64,000 nucleotides of DNA from Alternaria dauci. Lineage: Eukaryota > Ascomycota > Dothideomycetes > Pleosporales > Pleosporaceae. Within the stretch, counting starts at the first letter, position 1. Each line of letters opens with the position of its first letter. Where the stretch lies: positions 3,224,001-3,288,000 of the forward strand of contig NC_091273.1 in assembly GCF_042100115.1 (NCBI RefSeq). The letters are read 5' to 3'. A program made the position numbers and the translations under genes. The notes beneath the pieces were generated by a model. It did no database searches. It was given only the letters and a program-made list of their open reading frames with translations, and was not told the origin of the DNA. Shown in pieces: positions 1 to 11,057 of the stretch.

Positions 1-3000
1 ATCGGCGGGTGTAAAGACGTATTGGTTGGACATATGGTCTATTCGTGAGGTGCCCGCAAACTGCGTCAAGGAGCGTGCTGACTTCATACTAGTCTCAAGA
101 TTCCGCGCAATATGTCGGTGGCGAGGATGAGCGAGATGGACTGCAGTTTCCGCGTCGTGCTATAAAGTCTGGCTGTTGAAAACGCCATTTCGGCAGGCTG
201 TCTGATAGGGTATCGTGCTGTGAGTGGGAACGACACGTTCGATCGAAGTGGGAAGGCTTCCTCTGGCGCTTCGCATAGTCTACATAGAACTTGTTCCACC
301 AACAGAGCCTACGCAGCCGCGGACTTGTGATGGAGGCGACTCGAATCGTCTTCCAGCCGAGATCAGAGTGATCGTGGCCCACGAGAATTGCTATTAGCGC
401 GCGCTCCTTGTCTTGTGGTCGGCGTTGAAGCAGCGATACGAGGTCCCACTCCGTGTGAGCGCTATGGCCCCTATTGACGGACGAAGAGGCGGAGGGGCGG
501 CTGGGTGCTTGTCCTCGGCCGCGATGCCAAGAGACGCTGCAGCTATGCTTCGCTTGGGAGTATGGATGTTTGAAGTCGGAATGTTTGGAGTGAAGTTGAG
601 CATCGTGTGTCGTTGTGCGACCCGTTTTCAGGCAAACAATGGGCATGATGCCGGTGAAGCGTGATTGGCCGGATGGCGAGATTTCCGTCTTCGACGAGGA
701 AAGAACGTGCCTTTTGTCTTAGCTTCCGCAGCCGCTATCAGATCTCACCCCGATTTTGGTTCAGACCTCATGCCTTGCTTAAACCCCATCCTTATACATC
801 TGCCAAAACCCATGAGCAAGCGCGCCGCTCCTCTTGACGACTGCACTCGTAGACAGGCGCTGTGCTTGACTGGACTGAAGCGCTTCTCCAATAGTCACGC
901 CGCTTAGCGACATGCTCCGAAAGCCTATCTTGCCCCTTCAATCCGCATACGCTTGTCCGCCCAAGTACGGATGCGCCCACATATGATACCGGGGTCATGC
1001 GATGATCGCGATACCGACGGGCGACTTCCCGGAGCCGAGCCGTTTGAAGGACATCTGATTCGAAAGTTGCCGGAGCCGGTAGCTGGGCTGGCAGCACGTG
1101 GATAATACATGCCTCGCAGCAATGCCGGGTTGGTCCAAGTTCCCAACGATTGTCATCGACCATCGAACGCTGGAAAGCGGCATGAGGCTTCTGGATCCTG
1201 ATCCTCAGGCTGAAGTCATCTTGGGCGTCATCTCTCCCCAGCGCAGTTGGTCTTCGTCTCGTGTCGCACCAGTCTCTTCTTCCAAAGTGTGCACAGCAGG
1301 ACACGTAGTAGTGTAGCCGTTGTCGTCCCGTCGGCACTGTCTTGGCACGACGCTCCAATCTTGCGCCCATGGCGCCAATAGCGCGTCTTTCCAGGTTCCT
1401 TTGTCATGACCTAGGCCTAGCTCTTGCGACTGGTCTCTGATAGCGGCCTTTGGTTTCCGGCCAATCGTAACAAGACTTTGGGCTCTCGAGGTCTGAGGGC
1501 CTTGGGTGAAGCAAAGGTGTTTCGATATTGCTTCCCAGCCACCGAGCATATTGCTGCGGACAAGCTCGGCCGTCGGCTGCAAGCAGCATACACCCACGGA
1601 GGGACGATCTTCTTGGCTGTGCTGTATTCATCTTGGCCTGCCAACTGGGCAGCTCCTCGCTGCTGATTCACGTCGTTGCAGGAACAGTACTAGACTACGG
1701 TGAACATTTCTTTGCTTTTGTACGGATTCCATAGGGGCTTCTTCCTGGATAGAAGCATATACACCCAAGGCGACGAGGCCACACATACCGAATGCACGAT
1801 GCGATTTGCCCCTCGCTCGGCCACGGCTGGGTGCTGACTGTTTAGACGCTCGAGATCTCTGTGCGGGGTCATATCATGAGTGTGCCTTATCTGACCGGCT
1901 TCTAGATTCGAAGGAGGCCGCGTGTGCGGCAGTGGGGGGTCGATTTGATGGAAAGCGTTCCGTTCGGTGCGAGCACTCGAGGCAACGCGCCTTTCGATTG
2001 GGGACATCGAGCCGTCGAGGTGTGTGCGCATGACTTGCGACTTCACCCAGTGTGCCGCTCTATGTCGACCGGTCAGCGTCTGCTCGCAATTTCGCCTGTT
2101 TGCGTCGCTGTTGAGCGTGTTATGTGAAATGACAAGGATTGGCGTCCGGTGAAGAAACATTTACGATGCACGTCGCAGGAATCCGCCTCGTCTTGCCGCC
2201 GTTTAGGTAAGGGTACATCCCCGGTGCAGCCGGACGCTCCATTAGTTCAGCAACCTCGCCAATGGAAAGTCTGCAGAACAGCGTGGAAAAGAGCAAAAGA
2301 AGGCAAACTTGCAGCTGGCCCTTTAGGTAGCCCTAACGCCGCACGCCTTGGAATGTCAGCCTCATCCTATGGGCGCCTACTTAAATCTGGCATCTCCTTG
2401 CTCTCCAGAATCCCAGAGGTCGCAAGATTCACCAAATCTCGAAAAGAAATTGAGTCAACTTACAAATATCGCTTCGCAAGGCCGCCGAACGGGCATGAAT
2501 GGCTGGATACGATTGCCGTTGGTCAACATCATAAGCGCCTATAGAGAAACACAGTGCCCGGACGCCTGCTTATAACCCCTCTTTCTCGCAGAGCCGCATC
2601 TCTACAATTGTCGCCTCGACACACGTGCACATCTTATCGTGGCAATGGTCTGGCCATAGAAGAAGAGCAAGAGCAGGCATCATCATTCCTTTACTATTCA
2701 CAAGCTTGACCAAAGAAGAAAGAATGGTGTTTCGATGTCTCCTACAGCATATCACTAATCGGTTACCAAGCAAAGTACATGCAACCGCACCACATTTTGA
2801 GTGCTAACTCCCCGCAAAATTGACAGTCTTCGAATTGCAGCAATAACATCAGTCTGGCCCAGGACTGGGCAAGCTTCTTGCTCAGCCTATCCGATGGACC
2901 CGCCTGAGGATTGTGTAGCAATAAGTGCCGTGGCGGCAGACGGCACACATACAGGGCGCTTCGCTAGAAGGGATCCACCCTTGATCTTCTCTTGGGTTGG

Positions 3001-3831
3001 CGCTCTACGACTCCATCCTGTTTGGTTCGTCGGTTGGAACCGGCTGTTATGCTGCAGGCAATGGGACATGTTGAGCGCCATCCACGGTCGGTCGGTACCG
3101 ATGCTTTTTGCTGAGACGCAGCTGACAAAGTCAACAGCTGTCGGGACCAAAGGATCTCACACTATTGCCATGGCACAACATGGTCTCGATTTGTTACCAT
3201 CTTCAAGAAGCCACGAACATGGATACGGAATCGGCAAAAGTCGTTTGTCCATACCGTCCCTCCGGTGATCCGAGACAGCTAAACAGCTACACTGATCAGC
3301 GGCGAGTAGATGAAACTGCCCACAGCGGGGTAGGAGATACTGGGCTGATAACCTATGGCCTACGTATACGCTTGCTGCAGCCGATGCAGGATCCCGCGCC
3401 ATGCCTGTTTGAGAGCATCTCTAGCTTATCAGAGGCTGCTCCGAAACTGCTTGACAGGCCCCGTCCCGCACTGTTGTCATTTAGGAGCTCGTCGTCTGAC
3501 CTCTGTGACTGGGATGAGTCGTCTTGCAAGCAGTAGATCGCAGAGCCGCATGACGAAGAGAAGGATAAAGGCGTGTCGAAATGAGGGGACCACAGTGGGT
3601 TGGAGCAAGGCAGACGCGTCCAAAACAAAGCCACGTACACCACACCGTTCATCCAGGGTACACTGCACAGAGACGCACGATGGCGGGCAATTATCCCAAT
3701 TCGGTGGTCAGTTGTATCGGCTCAAACATGTAGTGCTTGCTAAACCGTCTTTCTAGCCACCATTCATCTTTCAAATTGACGAGATCGTCGAGAACCTAGG
3801 GGATGCTCCTGACCAGCTAGATTGCCATGGT
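1..3831. other. Gene-poor left flank, no supported gene
   Basis: I find no convincing coding region here on either strand. Open frames are short, overlap each other on both strands, lack recognisable domains and cannot be joined through good splice sites into anything family-like. Base composition is close to that of the rest of the window, so this is not an AT-rich repeat-mutated island. Sense and antisense frames of 120-190 codons around 95-646, 792-1370 and 1690-2160 look like chance frames. The right edge of an unseen gene could enter at position 1. Confidence 0.5.
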
Positions 3832-4644
3832 ATGTGGCAACCTACTACAGCCAATCATGCGAGTCATAACTATACCGCCGGAGTGAGTGCCTCGGGCCGG
3901 ACCTGGCTCTGCGATGGCCTGCAGATACGCGAGATCACGTTGCCAACGACTGCTCAATGGTACAAGACATTTTCGGTGTATTATGCGTCTGGAGCCGGAT
4001 TCTGGGTGTTGAAAGGAGACGCACGCAGTCCACCAGGTGACGACGTTTTCCACAAATTGCGGTTCAACTACTATGCGCACCCTCCCGAGTCGTCTTATCT
4101 GACTCATACTGGACAATACAACATGCTCCGTGTGCAACCCCAGGAACCATGGGCGAATATGCTCCTGCCTGACATATACCATACCAATGCTGCTCCGTCA
4201 AGTGCCCAGTGCGGTGGAATTGTGGGCGAACTACCAATTTTCCTGGCTCTGATGGCCTTTACGACCTCTCGGGAGTATCTCCCCTCTGTTCTGCCCCATC
4301 TGTTCACTAGAGGGAACTGGGTGACCTCGCACATATGGCAGTTAACGAGTCAGTCTCCTGGCCCATGAACACATGCAGTCTCATACTGACTACTGCAGGA
4401 ACCGAAAGGCGGGGTGTTGTCGTCAAAGTGTACAATTGTCCAGCAAACATTTTCCCCCAGAGTCCTATGGGCTCCACGCCCACTGATCTCTACAACTACG
4501 AGGTTGGTCAAACTGCCAAGTACTTTTACTGAAGAACATGCTGGTATCCGGTTCAGCTCTTACCCGCAACGCCTCGCCCAGATAGTTCAGACATACGTTG
4601 TGCCATTTGGAGAGATGATGTTTTGGGAAGGTAGTCTGGCCTAA
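3832..4644 (+). CDS. Doubtful two-exon hypothetical protein
   Basis: I do not recognise this. An ATG-started frame of 178 codons begins at 3832. Cutting it at a GT at 4321 and rejoining at an AG ending at 4398 (CTGAC branch point just upstream) gives a phase-0 join of 3832-4320 with 4399-4644 and a product of about 244 residues. It has tryptophan, tyrosine and proline scattered evenly, no signal peptide, no membrane segment and no repeat. The donor (GTGACC) is weak, which lowers trust. It is the only frame in the first 5 kb that can be extended through a splice. It could equally be an untranslated chance frame; transcript data would decide. Confidence 0.25.
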
Positions 4645-4989
4645 GTGGTCTCACCCGATTCTTAGCCAGTCAAGTCCTTTGTATCTTTTGCGCGTTTTTT
4701 ATACTTGGCATCTCCTAGGAGGTACCCACGATATCTTGCTTTGCCACCTCTCATGTTTCATTCACAGGCTGCAAACTACCATTACGTCACTCATGAACCC
4801 AGCTAGCTATCATACGTTTTCTAAATACAATATTGTCAGTCCGATTCCAAGTAGGCATCTCCGATGAGCGCAGTGAATGCTACAGTCATTAGCGACTTGA
4901 CCACGTTCCGGCATATTCGAAAGCTAAAGCATGAGTTGAAAAGTCATGTTATACGGGTATCACAAACGACCTAATGACATATTCCTGCT

Positions 4990-5997
4990 CTATGAGCTTC
5001 CCATGCCCCAGACAACGACATTGCCATCACCACCACCACTACACCACTCCCTCCTTGTTTTACAAAAGGCCACAGCGGACACGACGTCCTTGTTCGCCTT
5101 TGTCGGTACAAGGGGTGCTGTGCCTTTTACTTGCCTCATCTCGGAATGCTTAAACTTGTACAGACACGTTCCCTCCAACATATCCCACGCAAACACCATG
5201 CCGTCGTCACTTCCACTGATGACTACGCTGTCGTTGAGACCTAGCGTACTCCTGACTCTCAGGTCTTTGTTCACGAAGGCGTCGTCCTTGTAGATCTTGA
5301 GCAGTTCTCCATTCGTCCGGTCCATGAGTCGTACAGCGGAATCGAGTGAACTGACCAAAACCTCGGTGCCCTTTTTACTGACAGCCAAACTCGTGCAACT
5401 CAGCCCTACAACGTCCACCTGACACATGCCCATTCTGAGATCATAATTCCTGATGCGGCCGTCGACGCTGGCCGCCAGAATCTCGGCGTCGTGTATGGCA
5501 ACATCAGATATACTGTCTTTGGCGTCTGAAAGTGTCATGATGGGCTTGTATGCGTTGGACTTGGTGTCCCAGATTCTGACGGTGCCATCAAATGACCCCG
5601 TGGCTATGATGCTGTCGCCCTCGCCTCCGAAAATGCCGCGGTTCACACGCCCAGCATGGCCAGTCCAACGGCGCACCGTCTGGGCCGTCTGCACATCCCA
5701 GAGGAAGACTGTTTTGTCGCCTCCTGTGCTCACAAACTTGTCGTTGGCTGCGTTGACGTCGATGCTAAGGACTTCGTAGCCGTGCGCCGTGTACTTGTTC
5801 ACGAGACCTGGGGGCGGTTGTGAGGAGGCGGTGGGGGCGGTCGAGGTAGGCGGGGCCTTGGATGGGTTGTAGAGACGGATGGTGCGGTCTGAGGCGCCAG
5901 TGAGAATGTAGGTTTGAGAGCCGGAAGAGTAGGCGACAGCATGAACGATGCCGGCATGGCCAGTCAACCGGGCGATGGGCTTTGTCGGGAAAGACAT
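4990..5997 (-). CDS. WDR83/MORG1-type WD40 repeat protein
   Basis: Single-exon gene for a 335-residue beta-propeller. WD repeats run the whole length: an opening LTGHAGIVHAVAY, then GGDKTVFLWD, GSFDGTVRIWD, VDGRIRNYDLR, SGSDDGMVFAWD and a final GGDGNVVVW. Length and lack of any N- or C-terminal extension match WDR83 (MORG1), which is known both as a scaffold of MAP-kinase modules and as a component of the catalytic spliceosome. A low-complexity Thr/Ser/Pro/Ala linker near residues 49-63 lies between blades 1 and 2. ATG 5997 is chosen because the first blade starts a few residues later. It is head to head with the pICln gene. The family call is firm; which of the two roles applies in this fungus cannot be read from sequence. 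Confidence 0.88.
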   Translation of the reverse strand: MSFPTKPIARLTGHAGIVHAVAYSSGSQTYILTGASDRTIRLYNPSKAPPTSTAPTASSQPPPGLVNKYTAHGYEVLSIDVNAANDKFVSTGGDKTVFLWDVQTAQTVRRWTGHAGRVNRGIFGGEGDSIIATGSFDGTVRIWDTKSNAYKPIMTLSDAKDSISDVAIHDAEILAASVDGRIRNYDLRMGMCQVDVVGLSCTSLAVSKKGTEVLVSSLDSAVRLMDRTNGELLKIYKDDAFVNKDLRVRSTLGLNDSVVISGSDDGMVFAWDMLEGTCLYKFKHSEMRQVKGTAPLVPTKANKDVVSAVAFCKTRREWCSGGGDGNVVVWGMGSS

Positions 5998-6494
5998 GTC
6001 GATGTGGTCAACACCTGCAGGCTAGATAGGGCAAGCCTAGGCATACACGGGCGTCTGCGAATGCGTCTGTGTCGTTGGAAGATGGTCGGTGTATGTGTTA
6101 GATGCCGCAGCTACAGAGACCAGGCGCTCAAGGCATCGCGAGGTAAAGGAGATGAGAACAAGCTAAGGAGAGAAGCTGTTGGGCTCTCGCTGATCGGAAC
6201 TCTGGCGAGGCTCTACTGCAAGAGAAAGACGCGCATCGCTGTCGCGCAAAGGGCGATGCACATATGTGAAGACGCTGGAAACCGAGACACGCGCATTGCA
6301 TCCGGTACCTGCCAAGGCCGGGGTGGGGCGATGACGCTCGATTAGCTCCCGCGACTTTTTGGGGACCGCCAACCGCTGCCTATACACATCTTGTCGACAA
6401 CCCCCGAGGCCCCGCAGCGTACATACATTTCAGTCGCGTTTATTTTGCTGAAGAGTTCACACAACTCACACAAACACCTCAGACATAGCCGATC
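5998..6494. promoter_or_regulatory. Shared promoter region of WDR83 and pICln genes
   Basis: The 497 nt between two divergent start codons must hold both promoters. Open frames crossing it have no homology features. The segment just before the plus-strand ATG is rich in CA and pyrimidines, as is common for fungal leaders. I see no clear TATA box. Confidence 0.5.
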
Positions 6495-7313
6495 ATGTCC
6501 CTCCAGCAACTCAACGACGCCCCCAAGGCCGACGACTTCACCCCGCTATCAGAACACCAGTCGCAGACCCCGACGTCTTTCTTCGGCGCCAAGCCCGTAC
6601 TTCACGCTCACTATGAAGCCATGACTCTAGTCGCCGCTGCCGATCAGCTGAAGCAAGACGCGGCGTTTAGCAACTTCAGCTCAAGACGCGAGGGCGACGA
6701 AGACTTTGTAGATGGCATTGACGTCTGGGTGTCTTCCGAGTAGGTATCCCATTCAGTTACCCACAAAAGAAAAGCGCTAACCCAGAGCTCCAGGAACGTC
6801 GTTCTATTCCAGAGCACACCCTCTCCCGTCGGCGTATCCATCCCATATCCTTCTCTCGCCCTCCACGCAACCATGAAATACAAGACTACGATTGAGGCGC
6901 TATACGTGAACATATCGCTCAACGACGCCGACACCGTCAACGACGACGACGATATCCACATGCTCGAGATCACCCTGCTGCCCCCGTCGTACACTTCGAA
7001 ACCCACCGAGACATGCATCACAGACCTCTTCACCGCGCTGAACACCTGCGCAGACCTACATCCCGACCCGGATGCCAGTGATGACGACGGCGATGACAGG
7101 TTCGACGACACAGCGCCCGGCGCATCAGGTTGGATAACAGCCGAAAACATGGACGAGTACATGGACGAAAATGGTAACTTCAGTGGCATGGTCATCGGAG
7201 AAGAGCTGGGTCCCGGTGCCGGAACAGTGAGACCAAGGGAAGACACCGAGGAAGGCTCGAATGGTGTAAATGGTACAGATGGGCACGAAGGAAAGTACTA
7301 TCGCACCGGCTGA
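6495..7313 (+). CDS. pICln (chloride channel nucleotide-sensitive 1A) / Lot5-like protein
   Basis: Two exons, 6495-6739 and 6794-7313, joined across a 54-nt GTAGGT...CAG intron give 254 residues. The join rebuilds the start of the pICln PH-like fold: VWVSSE before the intron and NVVLFQ after it, followed by GVSIPYPSLALHA, which is the family signature. A long acidic stretch (Asp/Glu rich, about residues 125-205) follows, also typical. pICln is the subunit of the PRMT5 methylosome that holds Sm proteins before SMN-dependent snRNP assembly, so the job is cytoplasmic snRNP assembly; older swelling-current claims are secondary. The frame without splicing stops straight after the exon, which supports the intron. 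Its divergent neighbour is also linked to the spliceosome. Confidence 0.87.
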
Positions 7314-7500
7314 AGCTTTTTACATGGAGAGAGTGAAGAGACGTCGCAACGTCAACAATGAACAACAAAACGATACCCCAGAGAACGCTTCCATAGGGCT
7401 TCAATAGCATTGACTGTGAGTGATCTGCCACATCTAGCATAGCCATTCTCACTAGAACCCCAGAACAACACCGCCGCAAATAGAAGAGACTGCGAGCTAT

Positions 7501-7821
7501 TCACCTCACCACACCCATCTCCAACCGCTTCTCACCTCCCACAGCTTCTTTCGTATAGACTGGCAAAGGCTCTTGGATCACGCCGACTTCTAATCCCTTC
7601 TCTGCATCTGTCCTCCCTGCCGGCCTGCCTCCTGCTTTTCTTCCCAGCTCCCACTTCTCAACGGTAGTACCAGCTTTTGTGATTCGCCGTAGGCGGCGTT
7701 GGTAGAGGAGAGAACTCAATACGATGATACCGAGAAGACTGATGACGAGCCCGACGATAATGGCGGTGCGAGTTGACTCTTTGGTAGGCTCCCGAGTAGG
7801 ACGTGGGCGTGTGGATGGCAT
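7501..7821 (-). CDS. Small single-pass membrane protein with LPxY tail (possibly 3' exon only)
   Basis: The ATG-started frame gives 106 residues: a short Thr/Pro/Arg-rich head, one strong transmembrane segment (about residues 20-40), a basic stop-transfer stretch QRRLRR and a cytosolic tail with LPVYTKEA at about 86-93. The layout is that of the juxtamembrane half of a fungal cell-surface protein, so the extracellular domain and signal peptide may lie in upstream exons that I could not trace. LPxY motifs in such tails are known ligands of WW domains of Rsp5-type ubiquitin ligases. The next minus-strand gene upstream carries the same tail motif. Function unknown; membrane topology is clear, gene boundaries are not. 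Confidence 0.45.
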   Translation of the reverse strand: MPSTRPRPTREPTKESTRTAIIVGLVISLLGIIVLSSLLYQRRLRRITKAGTTVEKWELGRKAGGRPAGRTDAEKGLEVGVIQEPLPVYTKEAVGGEKRLEMGVVR

Positions 7822-8620
7822 GGCAACAATAATGCGAGACACGCGCTTCGAGAAGTGGTGAACCGATTACTGCTTGTTCTTGTGTACTGACGAAGCTTCC
7901 TAGCACGTGTAGACCGTCTTGAAGCATGTACCTTCGGTAAGGCGATGAAGAATCTTGCTTTACCCAATCAGGAGATGTGACGGGTGTAATGACTCAGTTC
8001 AAGTTTCCATATCTTCTGGTTGACCATATGTCAGTACTTGACTTCCTTGTCGCTAATCACTACAAACAGAACGAGGACGAAAGCTTACAGCAATGGTAAC
8101 TCAACAGATTCATAGACCATCCATTATTCAAGAAAACTCAAAATGGGTTATCGTGAGTAGAAGATATAAAAGCCACAAGCTCTACTCTTCTCATGTATCA
8201 GTATGCGCCTACACCATACTAGTCTCACGACACAAGGCTGACGCTTGATGTTGCACAACGCCCACACCGATCTATGCCCAATCATCTTCTCAGTCAGACC
8301 GGTTGGTCTCACGTCCCACCAATCGCAAAATAACATGTGCCAAATCGGCCCCCCCCCCCAGGGCGTGTTTGCCCAGATGAAGGCTTGATGCAGGAGCTAG
8401 ATGCGTCGAATTTCCCCTCTTCTTCGCCTCTGCAGATTCGCTGCTTATCGCCGTTGTAGGTCAGACTCGAGCCTCATCTCTTGGCTCGGATACCGAGACC
8501 GGTGAGCGATTGTATGGAAAAAGGAAACTTGGCATGCTTACCACTGCACGCATGGCAAGGAGTAAGTGAGGTATTTACGGCAGTCAAATGGGCATCAGTA
8601 CCTCCTGCAGTAGTCTTTTC
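7822..8620. other. Intergenic stretch with an 11-base C run
   Basis: No gene recognised. An uninterrupted run of 11 C occupies 8349-8359. Upstream exons of the small membrane protein at 7501-7821 may be hidden here, but no frame with a signal peptide can be joined convincingly. Confidence 0.4.
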
Positions 8621-9925
8621 CTATCTTCTTGGGGGGGACGCGGGAAGGGTCGGATAGGGAACTCGTGGCCGAGTTCTTGCCACAGGTGCAGATTGCTGTA
8701 CGGCGTGTGCGTACACCGGTGGCAATTCTGTGGATGTATTTCCGTTCGTTGGCGGACAGTCCAAGCCCGATGTACGCCTACTAGTCTTCATCGCTTCTTT
8801 GTATGTCGGGAGCGCATCTTCCCGGGATTGTCCTACTGCGTCTCCGCTGCCTGTTGAAGTACTTGCGTGTTCCTCACGTATCCGTCCAGTCGCAGCTCCT
8901 TCTTCTGCAGCCTGCTGGCTGCGCAACTCGCTCAAGAGTAGTGGCCTTGCCTTCTCTCGCTTATGAGACCACTTGGACCGTGAGATCCGACGCGATAGCA
9001 GTATGAGAATAATGACAGCGACTACCACGCCAATGATAATTCCAACACGCTGGCCGATTGGCCATCCATACCACCCATCTGTCCGACATTTGTTGAACCT
9101 TGATTCAACACAGCTAGAAATGGAGGTTCGAGCTGGAGCTGTGTACAAAGAAGTGGGGTACAGCACATCCCAGATGTCCTGGGTTGATGTAGGTGCAGGA
9201 GTATAGATGCTCGTCGAGTAAGGCTCTCCTCCATTGCAGTCAGTTCCGTTTTGTGCGCCACGGGTACAGCGCACGCTGTATCGGTACGGCATCAGCACAC
9301 CAAAGTCCGATGCGCCGTCTCGCGGTGTGCTAGATACGATGAACAATTGACTCTTGACGCTTGGACGATTCATGTGGAGCGGGACGGTCCCATCAACTAC
9401 GTCGGTAGTCATGTATATGGCAAGTGTACATGCCAGACTTGTGTTCTCCCATCCGTCGCTTGGTTTGGGCACTGCAAGTCCTTGATTGACTTGACCGGAT
9501 TGCGGAGTCCAACCAGCTATCTGATCGAATGCCGGAGATGTCGATTGGACGACTTGGATGTCGCCACCACAGAAAGGCCAACCTAAATCGTCTGTTCCTC
9601 CTCTTTTCTCACCGTTCTCCAAGGGAGGACACACCAGACAATATATCTGTAGCGAATGGATAACATCTGTCGATGCAGTAACGGACCCCTGGTTCGACCC
9701 GATCACATTTGGTTCTATGATGTCGAGTATCTGAATGGGAGCGGTCCCTGGTCCAAAGCCATCGGTGGGGTAATTGTCTCTGTCGTCAAGCAGGTATTGC
9801 AGGTATACCCGCATCTGATCAGACGGGTTGTTGCCAGGTTTGAATGGCGCATCGGTGAATGCTGGCCAAGACGGCAGATCTGGTCCAGGAGCAGGAAACT
9901 CGAATTCAGGAATGTTCGTAGTCAT
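8621..9925 (-). CDS. Single-pass membrane protein with Cys-containing ectodomain and PPxY/LPxY tail
   Basis: A continuous frame of 434 residues. About residues 1-290 are a Thr/Ser/Pro-rich region with scattered cysteines (for example LVCP near 97-100, SCVES, NKC) and NxT sites such as NTS and NGT, as expected for an outside domain. A hydrophobic segment at about 294-310 follows, then SRRISRSKW as cytosolic anchor. The 120-residue tail holds LPTYKEAMK (372-380) and LPPVY (401-405), motifs bound by WW domains of Rsp5-type ligases or arrestin-like adaptors. No signal peptide begins the frame, so the true N-terminus probably lies in an upstream exon; the minus-strand frame at 9947-10174, ending in GTAFVLSNLQ, is a candidate but the join is not secure. 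No enzyme domain is seen. Role unknown; a wall- or surface-sensing protein is a guess from architecture. Confidence 0.6.
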   Translation of the reverse strand: MTTNIPEFEFPAPGPDLPSWPAFTDAPFKPGNNPSDQMRVYLQYLLDDRDNYPTDGFGPGTAPIQILDIIEPNVIGSNQGSVTASTDVIHSLQIYCLVCPPLENGEKRGGTDDLGWPFCGGDIQVVQSTSPAFDQIAGWTPQSGQVNQGLAVPKPSDGWENTSLACTLAIYMTTDVVDGTVPLHMNRPSVKSQLFIVSSTPRDGASDFGVLMPYRYSVRCTRGAQNGTDCNGGEPYSTSIYTPAPTSTQDIWDVLYPTSLYTAPARTSISSCVESRFNKCRTDGWYGWPIGQRVGIIIGVVVAVIILILLSRRISRSKWSHKREKARPLLLSELRSQQAAEEGAATGRIREEHASTSTGSGDAVGQSREDALPTYKEAMKTSRRTSGLDCPPTNGNTSTELPPVYAHAVQQSAPVARTRPRVPYPTLPASPPRR

Positions 9926-11057
9926 GGCTGTTACTATAGTGGTGGGTCAATCAAGATGCGCGTCACTACCTTGAAGGTTTGACAGGACGAAAGCCGTGCC
10001 ATATAGGCCTCCAGGCACCGAGTTGGAAAGTTGCGACCTTTGCCTTTTAGGGATACCAAGGACTGTATCCTTATCGTACAGAACGCCACAGCGTAAACAA
10101 AACCTGTTATTCCAGTCTCGAATTCCATAGCCGAGAGGATGCATCTGCAGGATTGGTGGAAACGCTATTGGCATTGCCTTGCAAACCCTCTTTCATGAGC
10201 CGCATGACATTCAGGCTAGGATGCTATTGCGCGATGGCTTGGTACGTTCAGCCTTGTAGGGCTGTTTCCATGCCGCACACCCGCATGCCGAGCGTGTGAT
10301 GCTACTCGTTTCAATCGCCTAGCATGCCAAGTTGAGAGGCAATCCGGCGAAGAGTCTAGACGTGCAAGTACAATGGCAACCCGCATACTCATGCAGGGCG
10401 TACTCTGACATTTCGACGTACGTTGAGGTGATCTGGGCGCTCTGAAGACTGTTTCTTTCTGTAGCATTCATGTTGGAAAGATAACCTCCAATCTTGAACA
10501 TGTGCTAGAAGAGAGAAGTATGAGTAGTGCATAAGATGTGTCTAGATGTCGTGACTGTGGCCAGAGAGGTATGGCCTTTAACATTTATTCAGAGGTGCAT
10601 CCGCCATAAGAAGCTGCAAGGCTGCACAGATTAGATAGACGTCTCTTCATAGACAAGAATAACAAGCCGAAGCCGGGGAGTGAATGGACGTGGAAGGGGT
10701 GCAAGCTTCTTAATCACACGCATCCGTCAGTCGTGTTCTGCGTATTCGTGTGAATTACGCGGCCCTATCCGCCACATCCGGGCGCCACACTGTGGCTAAC
10801 CAATCAGCCACACTACGACTAGGATCATGACGTTTGTCCATGCGCTCAGTAAGGTTTACGCAGGGGCGCAGTTGCCATGTGATTGTTTATAATCGCATGA
10901 GAGCCCTGGAAAATCGTCACTCATGCAAAGATACGCTTATTGCTATCGAAAGTCATATATTGTTGTGACTGCTCAAAGCACAAACAGCCATCAGTCCTGA
11001 ACATCGCAAACGCATCGTCAAGTACACCCAGGAGCGAGAAAGAAACAAATCGCGAAG
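9926..11057. other. Intergenic region, PMP3 promoter side
   Basis: About 1.1 kb. The left third may contain a 5' exon of the minus-strand membrane protein. The right part is the PMP3 promoter and leader. Apart from the CCAAT box listed separately I see no defined element. Confidence 0.4.
10800..10804 (+). promoter_or_regulatory. CCAAT box upstream of PMP3
   Basis: A CCAATCAG sequence lies about 250 bases before the PMP3 start codon. This is the extended consensus bound by the fungal Hap2/3/5 (CBF/NF-Y) complex. Position and context fit, binding is inferred. Confidence 0.4.
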
